Shown here in pieces: positions 32,466 through 43,439 of a DNA stretch of 64,000 nucleotides. The position numbers were made by a program, and so were the translations under genes. Under the pieces are notes generated by a model that was not told the origin of the DNA, made no database searches, and saw only the letters and a program-made list of their open reading frames with translations. Every line of letters starts with the position of its first letter. The stretch's first letter is position 1. Source of the stretch: Aplectana chamaeleonis (Eukaryota > Nematoda > Chromadorea > Rhabditida > Cosmocercidae); contig JAPDOI010000021.1 in NCBI GenBank assembly GCA_029168955.1, positions 1,339,501-1,403,500 of the forward strand, written 5' to 3'.

Positions 32466-32561
32466 CACAACTTCACTACAAAAAAACTGCTTGTCAATCA
32501 CACTCCACGAAAATAATTACGCTCATCCGGTAATCTGTATTTGTATTTAGTTATTATTTAA

Positions 32562-33109
32562 AGGCTGTGGTCACGATGAAAAACGTTTTAGAAAAAACTA
32601 CAAAAATCAGCTTAGATCAAAAACAGCTCAAAAACTATGAAGGTAGAGCGGTGAAAAACGGGCTAGAATTAGAGTTTCTAGGGCCCAAAGAAGCTGTTTC
32701 GTGCACACGTGCACAGCGATGACGAAAAAGATCGCCGTCTCATGCCGAGCAGTCAAAAATCATCGACATTCAGAGGACGAAATAAATGCAAATTCAACGA
32801 ATAAAAACAGTTGAATAATGAAAGCATCACTTCAGTCAATGTTTTTGACTAGATCTGTACATAAATCCGTAGGTTCATTGATTGAAATTCAATTTCGAGC
32901 CAGCTGATGTTCTTGATAAAAGAGGTCACCGATGCCGATGATGTGGAGTGGGCTCGTCCACCATCAAAAGACAAGAAAGTTCAGGCTTCAAATTTGGCCC
33001 AAAACAGTGGTTTTTTCGCGATTTTTTCTTATAGGTCCTACTACTCGAGACCCACAAAAGGGTTTAGAGAAAAAAAGACCACAAGCAAATTTGATCGCGA
33101 CCACTGCCT
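32562..33109. mobile_element. TTAA-flanked non-autonomous element
   Basis: The ends AGGCTGTGGTCACGATG and ATCGCGACCACTGCCT are flanked by TTAA at 32558-32561 and 33110-33113. It has the same size class (548 bp) as the others, with a different interior. No coding signal. Confidence 0.78.
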
Positions 33110-33113
33110 TTAA

Positions 33114-34807
33114 ACACAATTTTTATTTATATTTGCTTTTGGAAGAAACTTTGTGGGTGTAGGTCAGATGGGAGCGTTTTTTTAAGAAACCTTATTGATG
33201 TTGCTGACAGACTTCTGCTATTTGTTGGACGACTACGTTGCGTGTTCAAACTATAGAGGCACCATACACATTTTCGTGCGACCGATGGATCGTTGTGGGC
33301 ACCCTTCTGTGCGTCTGTCAAGTTTTCCTTTCGTATTCAACAGCTCAAAACTCTGCCCGTGGGTAGCAAAGTGCCTTCAAGGGAGCGGCCTGTTACGCTC
33401 TCTAATTCCGTAGTGCAGGAATTTTCGGGTCCTCGCGACGCTCGCTAAAACCCGCATATACTGCATCAAAGGTGTAAGGGTGCAAGCCCTAAGAATACTC
33501 CACGCAAAAACAAAGGCGAAATTCTCTATTTTAATCTCGCTGTCGCTAAGCCCTTGAATTCTCGCCTTAATTGTTGCGAGAATTTATGGGCCAGTGTAGG
33601 GCAGGCTTGTGAGAGGTCGCAACGAGGGAGGTCGTAGAAATTCCGGTAATTTTTGAAGAAAAATGAAAATTTGAGGGGGGGAGTGGGCTCGTAAAATTTT
33701 CGGAAAAAATGGCGTTTATCTTCCAACCACTTGGAAAGGTAGAATGAGGTAGGAGTAGTAAGTCGCGTAGTTAGTAAGTGGTAAGTAAATTCATTTTTTC
33801 CCCAATTTTATCCATGAAAAATAACCGTTGCGTCTGTAACCCCCGGGTTGTATCTATGGCTCAACGCCGGTCCCAACGAGGATTGGCTTAAAAAAGGAAT
33901 AATTCTGCGAAGGTAGCGAGTTATGTGGACTTCAAGATGTCAAATTAAAGAGATTTAGTAGTAATTATAGGGGCCACGATTTTGGTCGTGAAATTTTTTT
34001 CATCCCAAGAAAGGGGGGGGGTTGTTAAAATTTTGGTCCACAGAGGGGTCGTAAAATTTGGGTCACCGGCCGCAACGGCCTGCTCAACCATGTTATGGGA
34101 TTAGCGACAGCCTGTGTTGAACAGCGATCTCATCCCGCGTTGGCTACGCTGAACGCATGGATGCCGTTCGTAGTGCTGGTCTAGTCCTCTCGCGAATCGA
34201 TTACTCGATACTCTGTGGCTGATCGTGGAGGATGACCCCGAACCGCTCTCTGGAAGACCGTGCCAACGATACATTTGACCACGGGGACGCTGCAGGCCGT
34301 GGAAAGGAACGGCAGTGCGGTCGATCGCAGCGGAGATCGCCCTATGGTACTGATCAGGACAGGGTGGATCGATCAGAGCGAGAATCTTCCACTCTTTTTC
34401 CCGCATTCTCGGCAAGAATTTCCTTAGTTCTTGAAGGTGACGTAGCTAAAATTCCACCAACTGGGGCTGATATGTCCGTAGTTTATGTAAATTCTCGCGA
34501 TAAAATTAGATGAGATACCTCCAAAGCCCCGGGAATCTAATGTACTCGTGTGAGGCATTTCGCGACCCGTCGGCAGAGAGCAGATTCTCCCGGGAAGAAT
34601 TATTTCTAGCAACTTTTTCGAAACTTCTATGTTTTGACGTTTTTCCCAAATTGTAGAGGCTCTTTTCTCCACGGTAGTAGAACTCTGAATATGTGACATT
34701 TCATAGGAAATCAAAATGTGATAGGCTCTCTACCGCAATAATCAACTTCAAAAACAAGGTTAGGTATAGAATCAACCTAATTTCTTTACAAGAAAATCGG
34801 ACAGCTC
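33114..34807. other. No gene recognised
   Basis: Moderately GC-mixed sequence with short G-runs near 33675 and 34011 and several copies of GTAAAATTT(T)GGTC / GTCGTAAAATTT near 33690-34060. A block at 34080-34430 has an open frame on each strand for about 100 codons but shows no known motif. I see no splice structure or domain that supports a gene. Confidence 0.4.
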
Positions 34808-34810
34808 TGA

Positions 34811-35375
34811 GGCCCCGTCATAGTCGGTGGATCTACTGAGTCCCACCGGGTCGATACGCATCGAATTCGTGGAAGACGGGTGCAAAAAATCAACCCACTG
34901 AGTCCGACTGCGACCGTCTGATGCCCACCGCAATCCCCGGTCGATACTGATATTTCTCATGCGTACAAGGGCGGGGCCAATGCACCGACTGAGTCCCACT
35001 GAGTCCCGCCGAAATCATCCTCACCCCACCCGGTCGATATAGGTGTTTTTCACGTGATTTGGGTGCATTTTTTCGGCCGACTGCGACCTGCCGGAGTCCC
35101 GCCGCATCTCGACTCTCGCCGTCTGCGCTCTGCCCCACGTACTGCTGATACGGAAATCAGATTCAGACATGTTGAAAACAAGAAAGATCAGCCACCAAAC
35201 ACGTTTCGATTCACAGCTGAAGTGATAATCGTCACTATCAATTGCGTGTTTCACAGAGGAGTTGGTTGGCGCTGGGAGCAACCGGACTCAGTGGGACTCA
35301 GCAGGTTTTTCCACCCCGGACTCATTCGGACTCAGTCGGACTCAGCAGGTTTTTCGACGAAGTCTGACCGGGGCC
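34811..35375. mobile_element. GGCCCC-ended TIR element (D-type, copy 3)
   Basis: Starts GGCCCCGTCATAGTCGG and ends TCTGACCGGGGCC. TGA precedes and TCA follows it, so the duplication is imperfect. It has the family's CCGGTCGATA motif three times and clusters of GGACTCAGTCGGACTCAG on the right with partial inverted partners on the left. Non-coding. Confidence 0.72.
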
Positions 35376-35397
35376 TCACTGATCGGCGAACGTAAGG

Positions 35398-35675
35398 TGC
35401 GTCCGAATGAGATTGGCGGGCCTTGCGGCCGGCGTGTGGCAGGCGGCCGTCGCGTTTGTCGCTCTCGGACGGGCATGCGAAAAGTCCCCACCGCCATCGA
35501 CTACGAACGGGGCCGGCACCGGCTGGCAGCAAGCACTGCGCCGATCATTCTGCTCTGCAGACGGTGGGAGAGGGGAGGGCCGTCCTTGAAATCCAACACT
35601 CGTCCGAGGGCGGCACATGCGACGGCCGCCTGCCAAGCATGCCGGCCGCGTGGGCCGCCATTACCATTTGGACAC
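35398..35675. repeat. GC-rich inverted repeat K
   Basis: Arms of about 75 bp: CGGCCGGCGTGTGGCAGGCG (35423-35442) and CGCCTGCCAAGCATGCCGGC on the right (35627-35646), with flanking GCGACGGCC / GGCCGTCGC parts. The loop holds the CCGCCATCGACTACGAACGG stretch. MITE-like. The open frames in it are palindrome artefacts. Confidence 0.65.
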
Positions 35676-35839
35676 ACTTTATTCATTGCGAAGTGCCTTT
35701 TTAACATCTAAATGGAAGAATATAGCACGCTAGCAGCATATAGCTACGGAAACTCCGCCAGATATAAGCTCTTACCACGAAACCTGTGGCAAATACTATA
35801 AGGCACGCCTAAACATCCACCAAGCAGTCATACTCAGGC

Positions 35840-36540
35840 ATGGGAGAGGTTATTCCGCGGGGGAATGTCGGTTGCCCCTCCCTGGTCATCCAGCGTGTAA
35901 CCGATATTGTTCCTCCGTACAACCGCACAGACTCATGGGCGGTTACTCGGCGGGGGAACGTCGGTTGATCGGCTGGGGCATCTGCTGGACAACCGATCTT
36001 CCACCGCCATTCAACCGATATCACACCGCGGTACAACCGAACCAGATTTCCGGTCACGCGCTTTCCACTCACGGTCACGCGCTCACGCGTCGATTTCCGG
36101 TCGCTTGGGTACCACCCCCCCGAGCCCTGGGGAGCCCCCTCCCCTCGGCGACAAAAATTATCCTCCGGTATCCGGTGGATCTTCCGGAAGGTGACTCGAG
36201 GTCACCTTCCAGGTCCAGCTCCGAAAAAACTGACTGAGGCTCACGGTGAGATGAGGAGCCTTTTATACCCCTATCAATGTTAATACTTTTGTCTAAACAT
36301 GTTGATGCCGGCGCACCCATCTTTTTTGGTCCGAGTTGCGGAACGTGTCACATATTTGACGGTAGAGCACGTCCCCGCCGTTGCACCGTCAACCCCTTTT
36401 CCACCGCCAAATAACCGTCTCCGTGAATTGAATTTCTCTCTATCTGCGGTACAACCGGCAATTCGACTCCTCCCCATTTTGGCTCCCGCCGTCGCACCGA
36501 CAAGCCTTTTTACCCCGCTGAACAACCGTCAGCGTGTCTG
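35840..36540. repeat. CAACCG-rich repeats
   Basis: A module of about 90 bp (GGTTATTCCGCGGGGGAATGT, then the AACCGATATT and GTACAACCG parts) appears at about 35848 and again at about 35941. From 36290 to 36540 a different but related region has CCGTTGCACCGTCAACC and CCGTCGCACCGACAAGCC; the latter is also present at about 56305. Reads as MITE debris. No gene. Confidence 0.5.
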
Positions 36541-36668
36541 AGTATCGGTCTGATTTTGGTTTGAAAAGTGATGCTTTAATCTGTCAGAACGCCCGCGAGT
36601 GGATGAGTGAGAAATCGACGTGTTTTCATGTGAAAAAAACAGTTACTTGCACTTCAATTATTTTCATA

Positions 36669-37104
36669 GTCGGATAAAAAAGTCGACTTTTTATTCGAAA
36701 AGTCGAATATTCGAAAATGTCTCATATCCGACTACTGTCGAAAAGTCGAATATTCGAAAAAGTGCGATATCCGACTACAGTCGAAAAGTCGAATATTCGA
36801 AAAAGTGCGATATCCGACTATAGTCGAAAAGTCGAATATTCGAAAAAGTGCGATATCCGACTACAGTCGAAAAGTCGAATATTCGAAAAAGTGCGATATC
36901 CGACTATAGTCGAAAAGTCGAATATTCGAAAAAGTACGATATCCGACTATAGTCGAAAAGTCGAATATTCGAAAAAGGGCGATATCCGACTACAGTCGAA
37001 AAGTCGAATATTCGAAAAAGTACGATATCCGACTATAGTCGAAAAGTCGAATATTCGAAAAAGGGCGATATCCGACTATAGTCGAAAAGTCGGAAATTCG
37101 AAAT
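36669..37104 (+). repeat. 43-bp satellite array 2
   Basis: Same leader as array 1, then about nine units starting near 36737 and every 43 bases to 37081. Units vary at CTACAG / CTATAG / CTACTG and GTGCGA / GTACGA / GGGCGA. Both arrays face the same way, about 4.6 kb apart. Not coding. Confidence 0.9.
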
Positions 37105-37360
37105 GAATTTCATTTGGAACAAGTATAATTTGCACCCTTTTCTAACGGACTTGTCTGATATCTCGCTTCAGGAACTTCTGCAGATTCGATGCGATACGAG
37201 TTTTTTTAAAGCGTCTACTGCGGATTTAGCCGCCACTCTCCTAAAAAAAAAAAACTTTTCCGTGCCATCAAAAAATACCTATTTTATTCAACTGTGAGAA
37301 TCTCAATGTAAAGCTATCTTGAAACGTCTATAAACATCAGCTAAATGATTATATAATTAA
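37105..37360. other. No gene seen
   Basis: AT-rich spacer between the satellite and the family-2 LINE. A run of A near 37244 and ordinary sequence; nothing recognisable. Confidence 0.4.
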
Positions 37361-37363
37361 TAT

Positions 37364-38046
37364 GTGCGTGAACGTATGTTTTTGAGAAGAGGGGTGGAAT
37401 CCGAGATGCTCAACCTACGCGTGGTGGATCTGTGGAGTCGACTACCAAGATCAAGGAGACTCATCAAACGGGCATCAACAACTCCACGAGGAGTTTTTTC
37501 TGTATGGGAGTGCGAATGGCTGGCTGCCGCACTCCTTCGCATTCTACTGTTGCGAGCCGGCATTGAGAGGAACCCAGGGCCACGCAGCAAGACTCCACGA
37601 TATCCCTGTTGTAATTGTGGATTGTCGGCTCAACATGCAAGCGTCCAGTGCGGTGGTTGCCTCGGCTGGGTACACCTCAAATGCTCGGGGTCAACCAGCT
37701 ATAATGACTACACTGATGCTTATTGTTGTATATCTTGCTCTAATTCTCCCCCTAGTGTTCCTCTTCATAGTCTAGACATTTTTCAACTCAATAAAAATGG
37801 CCTGCGTGCCAACCTTGCTGAACTCACATTGTACATTGAACGCTTTCATCCAGATGTCATTCTCCTTCAGGAGACAAAACTTAGCCCAACATCCTCCCTA
37901 CCTCGCCTCCCCGGTTATACGTCGTACCACCTTCCCCGCACATCCCATGGTGGTGGCGTTTCTACGTTTGTAAAAGCTTCTATACCTTCTCATCTTATAG
38001 CTCTCCCTAATGATAATGTTGTAGAATGTATTGGTGTTCATGTTGT
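37364..38046 (+). pseudogene. Family-2 LINE N-terminus (2A-like, PHD finger, endonuclease start)
   Basis: The best-preserved N-terminus of the family. An amphipathic/hydrophobic leader ends LLLRAGIERNPGP (2A-like motif at 37556-37582). The zinc finger follows: CCNCGLSAQHASVQCGGC, GWVHLKCSG, CCISC (37608-37740), with the Cys4-His-Cys3 spacing of a PHD finger. The AP-endonuclease start comes next (FQLNKNGLRANL, VILLQETKLSP, HGGGVSTFVKASIPSHL) and runs to the RTE junction after VECIGVHVV. Open throughout, so this part was undamaged when the RTE landed. Confidence 0.82.
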
Positions 38047-41000
38047 GGGGGTGTGTATACAAGTCTGTTGGTACCTGCTCGTTGGTGCCCCTGCTTCTAC
38101 TGAACCCAGCAGACGTTTGAGTGTACACAGGGAACGTTCGAGCGATATAGCGTGCACAACTATATCGCGAAAGTATCCCGCACATTGCATAAAGGTGTCG
38201 CCGTCCGGCACACTAAGGCCTCTGGTCCATAACACCTTAGGATCCGTACCTAGGGAGTCATGGAGTCTTTGGCCACAAGCCACAATTTCGCCACCCTGAA
38301 CTGTCGATCGCTGTCGAGTGATATCCAAAAAACTGCGCTATCCAGACTTCTGAGCTATTTCCATGCACCGTTTGCTGCTTTGCAGGAAACCCGCCTCAGG
38401 ATAGACCCGTCATCAGCGTCGGAGAGTACACCATCTACTGCGGTAACGCTGACGATAGGAGAGTGGGAGGCTGTGCAATAGCTGTAAGGAAGGATTTCAA
38501 TGGTATGGTCAAGGAGTTCGGCTCAACGTCGTGTCGGAATGCATTCGTACGACTGCGGGATCACAGAGGATTCAATCTGTGGATAGTGAGTGCTCATGCG
38601 CCCACTGAAACCGCCGAAGACAATTCGAAGGATGCGTTTTATGAGGAACTCAATACGTTGCTGGCCAGGATACCTTGTCAACATGCTGTTGTCGTGGGGA
38701 TTGACGCAAATGCGAAGATGGGACTTGATCAGGAATCCGAAGTACTCGGTAAATGGTTCTACCCAGTGGAGCAAACATCGGACAATGGCTACCGCCTTGT
38801 CGACTTTTGTGAACGCAGTGGTCTGATTATTGCATCGACATTCAAGAGGAATCATCGCCGCCATCAGCTTACGTGGCAGGGACCAACCCGGCTATCTCCA
38901 GAAGAGCAGCGGAAGCGGAAGATGACAACTTTGAAACTACAGCTTGACTATGTCCTGACGAGGAATATTCCAGTATCGGACATTCGAAGATCTAGAGCTG
39001 TGTGGGATGTCGCATTCGATTCGGATCACCGTCCTGTTCTGTTGAACTTCACTGCGAGGATTCATAAGAGGAAGCGAGGGGCTCAGCCTCTCCAGAGGAT
39101 TGACATGACAAGTCTCAGAGATGAAGAGTGCAGAAGGAATTTCCGACAACGCGTTTCTATTCACATCGGAGTACGGACTAAGAAGAAACTTTGCGACGCG
39201 GATTCTTTTGTCAAATGCATCCAGGACGCTTCGAAAGAGGCACTCCCGGTTGTACAGCCTAAGAAGAAGTTCGCCTACGTCTCAGAAGAAACAACATCTA
39301 CCTACAACAGAGTATGTGCTCTCCGAACTGCAGGAAACTTCGTGGAGGAGAAGCGTCTGAGGAGGAAGTTGCGTCGGCAGCTTCAAAGTGACCGCGAACG
39401 AGAGTGGACGTGTAGAGCTAAGGAGTTCGAGAAGGCTTGGGAGGAGAAGAATCCGAGGAAAGCCTACACGTTGCTGCGACAGTATAGCGGGAAGATGAAG
39501 AGATGTTCTCCTGTCTTGAACACTACCAATGGAGTTGCAGTTGGTGATGCGACGCTGCCAATATGGAAGGATTACTTCAGTTCACTACTGAATCGTCCAG
39601 CGCCATCAGTACCTGAGCTCCCGCATGTTCAGAGAGCACATTACGATGTCAGTGAGGAACCGCCGACTGAGTCTGAAATTTTGGATTGTGTCCGGAAAAT
39701 GAAGAATGGAAAGGCAGGTGGAGATGACAACATCACTGCTGAAATGCTGAAAGCTCTTCCTCCGTCTGGGATTCGTGAAATGACCAACACCATCCGTGCC
39801 ATATGGATGAGCGAAAGGATACCCGATTCGTGGAGACATGCGATCATCGTACCTCTTCACAAGAAGCTATCCGTCACGGATCCTAAGAACTACAAGAGGA
39901 ATCTCTCTACTTCGTGTCATGTACAAGGTTTTAGAACGTATCATTCTCGAGCGACTTATCAAACATCGTGAAGGAACGACCAGAGATGAGCAAGCCGGTT
40001 TTCGACCTGGAAGATCGACCATCGACCAAGTGTTCGTCGTGAGAAGAGTAATTGAATCGTGGCAGCGGTTTTCGAAGCCATTACAGCTTGCTTTTTTGGA
40101 CTTTGAAGCCGCGTTCGACTCTCCTCATCGTGATCGATTGCTCAATGCTCTGCGAGCAGATGGAGTCCCGGAAAAGTATGTTCGGTTAATCGAGGACATG
40201 AACAAAGGAACAACAGCAGCAGTTCGTACACCTGTCGGATTTACGTCAGCTTTCGAGGTGAAAACAGGAGTAAGGCAAGGAGCCGTTGCAGGACCCTTTC
40301 TTTTCAACTTCGCCGTTGATGACATCATGCGTAGAGTTGCAGAACAGTTTCCTGCGGATGTGATCCTAACACCATCAGGACGCTCCCTTGTCGACCTGGA
40401 GTACGCCGACGACATTGTGTTATTCGCTGAAAACAACGCAAAACTGCAAAGGATTGTGAACCTCGTTTCGAAGTATGCCGCAGCCTATGGACTTCGTCTT
40501 CGTCCCGACAAATGTAAGCAGATGTGGGTCTCTCAGAGGCCTTCAACTGGAGTTTGTGTGGACGGACAACGTATCGAACTGGTGGACGATTTCTGTTATT
40601 TGGGCTGTTTGCTGAAGAACGATGGTAGTTATGCAGCGGATATTCGACAACGATGTGCGAAAGCTACGTCTGCATTCAATTCTCTAACCAAGTGTTTGTG
40701 GTCTACCACCATCGCGAAGGAAGTCAAGTTGCGCGTCTACCTATCCGCTATTCGCCCTATCATGATGTACGGATCGGAGACGTGGGCAGCACCGAAAACG
40801 CAGATGGAAAGGTTGGATTGCACGGAGAGGAAGCTTTTTAGGCGTTTGCTTGGATATTTCTGGCCGCGTGTATGCCATAACGAAGACCTTTACAAGGAAA
40901 TCGACGCAGTACATCAACGCTTGACACGAGGGAGGTGCCAGCATCTCCTAACGCCATCTCAAGCAGCAATGGAAAGTCGACTTCGACTGCTCGGGCATAT

Positions 41001-41326
41001 ACTAAGAAGAACGCCGGATCGTCTCGTACAACACGCTTTAAAAATGCTTCCAAATCCTGTCTGGAAACGGCCACCTGGGCGTAGGCGAAAGTTCTGGACG
41101 GATGTGGTTAAAGAGGATTTAAAGTCACTCGGCATCGAAAGACAGTTCAGGCGCGATGTTTCGTTTCGCAGGAAATGGAATAGTGACAGCTGGATGGAAT
41201 GTGTTCAAATTGTGGCTGAAGACCGTGAAAAATGGACACGGCTGACTACTAGGACGGCACACCTCGGTGAAGATGCGGAATGACCGCGTCAGGCGAAAGC
41301 CAACCGATTAAGTCAAAGTAAGTCAA
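38047..41326 (+). mobile_element. RTE-type non-LTR retrotransposon, copy 1
   Basis: A 3280-bp element beginning GGGGGTGTGTATAC and ending in the short repeat AAGTCAAAGTAAGTCAA. Perfect 11-bp duplication GTTCATGTTGT at 38036-38046 and 41327-41337. Practically identical to 58041-61318. A single long ORF with endonuclease and RT and no poly(A) tail is typical of RTE. Confidence 0.92.
38260..41283 (+). pseudogene. RTE endonuclease-reverse transcriptase, two frameshifts
   Basis: The protein starts MESLATSHNFATLNCRSL. APE-type endonuclease: LQETRL, VSAHAPTETAEDN, VVGIDANAKMG, DSDHRPVLLN (up to about 39050). A basic linker follows, then the RT with MKNGKAGGDDNITAEML, FRPGRSTIDQVFVVRRVI, LAFLDFEAAFDSPHRD (motif A), TGVRQGAVAGPFLFN (motif B) and LEYADDIVLFAE (YADD). 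The C-terminal part is LRLLGHILRRTPDRL and GRRRKFWTDVVKED, ending GEDAE at 41283. Compared with copy 2, one base is missing near 38398 and one extra A lies near 39893, so the ORF falls into three pieces. All catalytic residues are present. Confidence 0.9.
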
Positions 41327-42652
41327 GTTCATGTTGTATTGCAAAGTTGCCCTATAGATATTGTTAATATTTATATTCCCCCAATCTCCTCATGTCCCAA
41401 TTCGTTTGATCCCACTCCATTTTTGCAATCCGTGCATACTACCCTCCCATCGTATTCTGTTGTCATGGCTGGCGATTTTAATGCTCACTCTTCATCCTGG
41501 TTCTCCTCTCTAGATCCTGATGACAGAGGTGAACTACTAGAGCTTTTCGCTGAGGATTGTGATCTTGTTGCCATTAACGAGGACATCCCCACTCGCCTTC
41601 CTTCCACGGGCAGGCCGTCCTCTCCGGATGTCACTTTTGTATCATCCTCTCTTGCTGTTTCCTGTAACTGGTCCACTGCTATAGCTATGGCCAGCGATCA
41701 TGTACCCATATGTGCTTCATTGGATTTGTCTCTCAACAGTCACCTGGCACCTTTCGTAGGCTCTCGTAGCAAATTGTACACCAACTACCGTAAGGCCAAC
41801 TGGGTCATGTTTAAAGAGGTGTTACTCAGTCGGGTAGCCTACTATCCGCTAATCGGCTCCGTTCACGAGAAGGACAAGTTCATTGTTGATGCCATATGCA
41901 ACGCCTCCAGAACTGCAACTCCTACAGGGCGCGTTAGAACGTTTCACCCTAACGTTCCCAAAGACGTCCTGGAGCTGATCGAATTACGGGACGAGAAGCG
42001 CCGAGCTGATCCTGCAGATCCCAGCATTCAACGACTATCTGATGAGATCACCAAAATGCTGAATCATTACAAGCGGGTGCGATGGATGGAGTTCACTGAA
42101 TCCTTGAATTTCTCCACTGATGCAAAGAAGACCTGGAGCATTCTTAAGCGGTTGTCTGGGAAGAAATGGGCAGCAGAGCGCAACATGCTTGAGTTCCCTT
42201 CGGGGAAATTCGAGTCCGGATTTAAGGCTGCATGTCGACTTGGAAAACACTTTGCTTCAGCGACGTCCCGCCGTGATCGTTCCAATAGGCTCACTCTCCG
42301 GTCTATAAGGAAGCTCAGCCGACAAGATGTACCTGCCATAACTGCTTCTGAGATGTCTTCCCTCATCAAGTCCATGAAGAACTCGCGAGCCGAGGGACCC
42401 GATGGTGTGTCAGCCGTCCATCTCAAGCACTTGCCGGAAGAGTTCCTTGAATTACTTTGTGACCTAGTCTTCTCGTCATTCAGCACAGGTGTCATTCCCG
42501 CTAGATGGAAGCAAGCAATTGTTCTCCCGATCCTCAAGCCTGGCAAACCAGAAGATAAAGCAACCTCGCATCGACCCATCTCCCTTTTGTCCCCTATTGC
42601 CAAGTTAGCGGAGAAATTCATCAACCCGCACCTCCAAGAAGCATTACGACAT
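41327..42652 (+). pseudogene. Family-2 LINE endonuclease C-terminus and RT start
   Basis: Continues the LINE after the RTE: VVLQSCPIDIVNIYIPP, VVMAGDFNAHSSSWFSSL, SPDVTFVSSS and MASDHVPICASL complete the endonuclease (about 41339-41740). A linker and the RT N-terminus come next (SRAEGPDGVSAVHLKHL, PILKPGKPEDKATSHRPIS, LLSPIAKLAEKFINPHL). Open from the junction to 42650, where homology ends next to the palindromic MITE. The catalytic RT motifs are missing. Confidence 0.82.
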
Positions 42653-42654
42653 AA

Positions 42655-42914
42655 GGCGCTATTCATACTACTCAACGCCAGCGCGGCACGCGCGTGCCGC
42701 GCTGGCGTGGCGTTTGTGTATGAATGGCTTGACGCCCCGCCCGCGCGGCACGCGCGTCAGCTCCGCCCGCTCCGCCATGGCGTCGCCGCTGGAGTATTCA
42801 TAGTCTCCGCAAGCGCGGCACGCGCGTCACGCGCGTAGAAAGTATTCATACTCAAGCGTCACGCCAGCGCGGCACGCGCGTGCCGCGCTGGCGTTGAGTA
42901 GTATGAATAGCGCC
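42655..42914. mobile_element. GC-rich palindromic MITE M, TAA duplication
   Basis: A 260-bp element with inverted ends GGCGCTATTCATACTACTCA, flanked by TAA at 42652-42654 and 42915-42917. Each arm contains the perfect self-palindrome AGCGCGGCACGCGCGT plus its mirror half, giving hairpins within a hairpin. A third GCGCGGCACGCGCG copy sits near the centre. PIF/Harbinger-like by duplication. Non-coding. Confidence 0.8.
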
Positions 42915-42917
42915 TAA

Positions 42918-43439
42918 CGAACTGGGTGTGCTCCTCGCGCAGAAGACGGTCCTTGTTGTGAGTCGCGCCATCTTTACAGATTGACTTTGATTGGAGCGTC
43001 GACAAATGGTTTTCTTATAGCTCTGTCTTATATAAAACCGAGCTGCTGCTTTAAAAAAACAGTTATGAAAATGGCGCAAGAACTTCTTTGATCCCGTGAT
43101 AACGGTATCGCAGCTAGGCCGCTATTTCCTGAATGAGTGGCAGATAATACTTCTCTATTCGGCTCTCGTGAAACTAATTGTAAGTCTCGTTCGATAGTTC
43201 TCGCGCAGTCAAGAAATCAATGCTTGTTGAGGGTTTACATTATAGTGTCCTTGAAGAATATCGAATTACCTGATCTATCATTTTTTGCGTCCATCTCGGA
43301 ATGTCGTGAGCCTCATGTGGTTACCTGTGACGAAGCCACAAGGAAAGGTTCTCATAGCCGATGCAAGTGTATAATTCTACGCATCCATGAAACCAAAATT
43401 ACTGTCGACCGTAAAAAAAACTGATCGAATAAAGTTGAA
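42918..43439. other. No gene recognised
   Basis: Ordinary mixed sequence, including a TATATAAAA at about 43028. Short ORFs lack similarity that I can recognise. The LINE does not resume after the MITE. Confidence 0.4.

Larger units (their letters stand above)
37361..42652 (+). mobile_element. Family-2 LINE copy split by an RTE element
   Basis: Plus-strand family-2 element consisting of 37361-38046 and 41327-42652. The RTE at 38047-41326 is inserted in the endonuclease domain, with the 11-base GTTCATGTTGT duplicated on both sides. The 5' end is truncated relative to the copy at 6500, and the 3' end stops in the RT domain beside a GC-rich palindromic MITE. Confidence 0.82.

Noticed and set aside
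32030..32550. ORFs with a repeated SRIFEKV / YSKKCDIR peptide; also considered a CRISPR array
   Set aside because: Tandem 43-bp satellite with contiguous units and no unique spacers, in a eukaryotic genome; frames rotate with each unit.
34101..34513. Overlapping ORFs on both strands (about 100 codons)
   Set aside because: No motif recognised and no sign of splicing; left as unassigned.
35262..35711. 149-codon ORF with overlapping ORFs on both strands
   Set aside because: It spans the end of a D-type MITE and the inverted repeat K; no domain.
36620..37106. Same repeat peptide ORFs in array 2
   Set aside because: Satellite by-product, as in array 1.
38047..38130. HDV-like self-cleaving ribozyme at the RTE 5' end
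   Set aside because: Some RTE elements carry one, but the leading GGGGGTG has only a partial partner (GTGCCCC) and the nested pseudoknot could not be drawn by hand.
43000..43040. TATATAAAA as a promoter
   Set aside because: A lone TATA-like string without a downstream gene is not evidence of a promoter.
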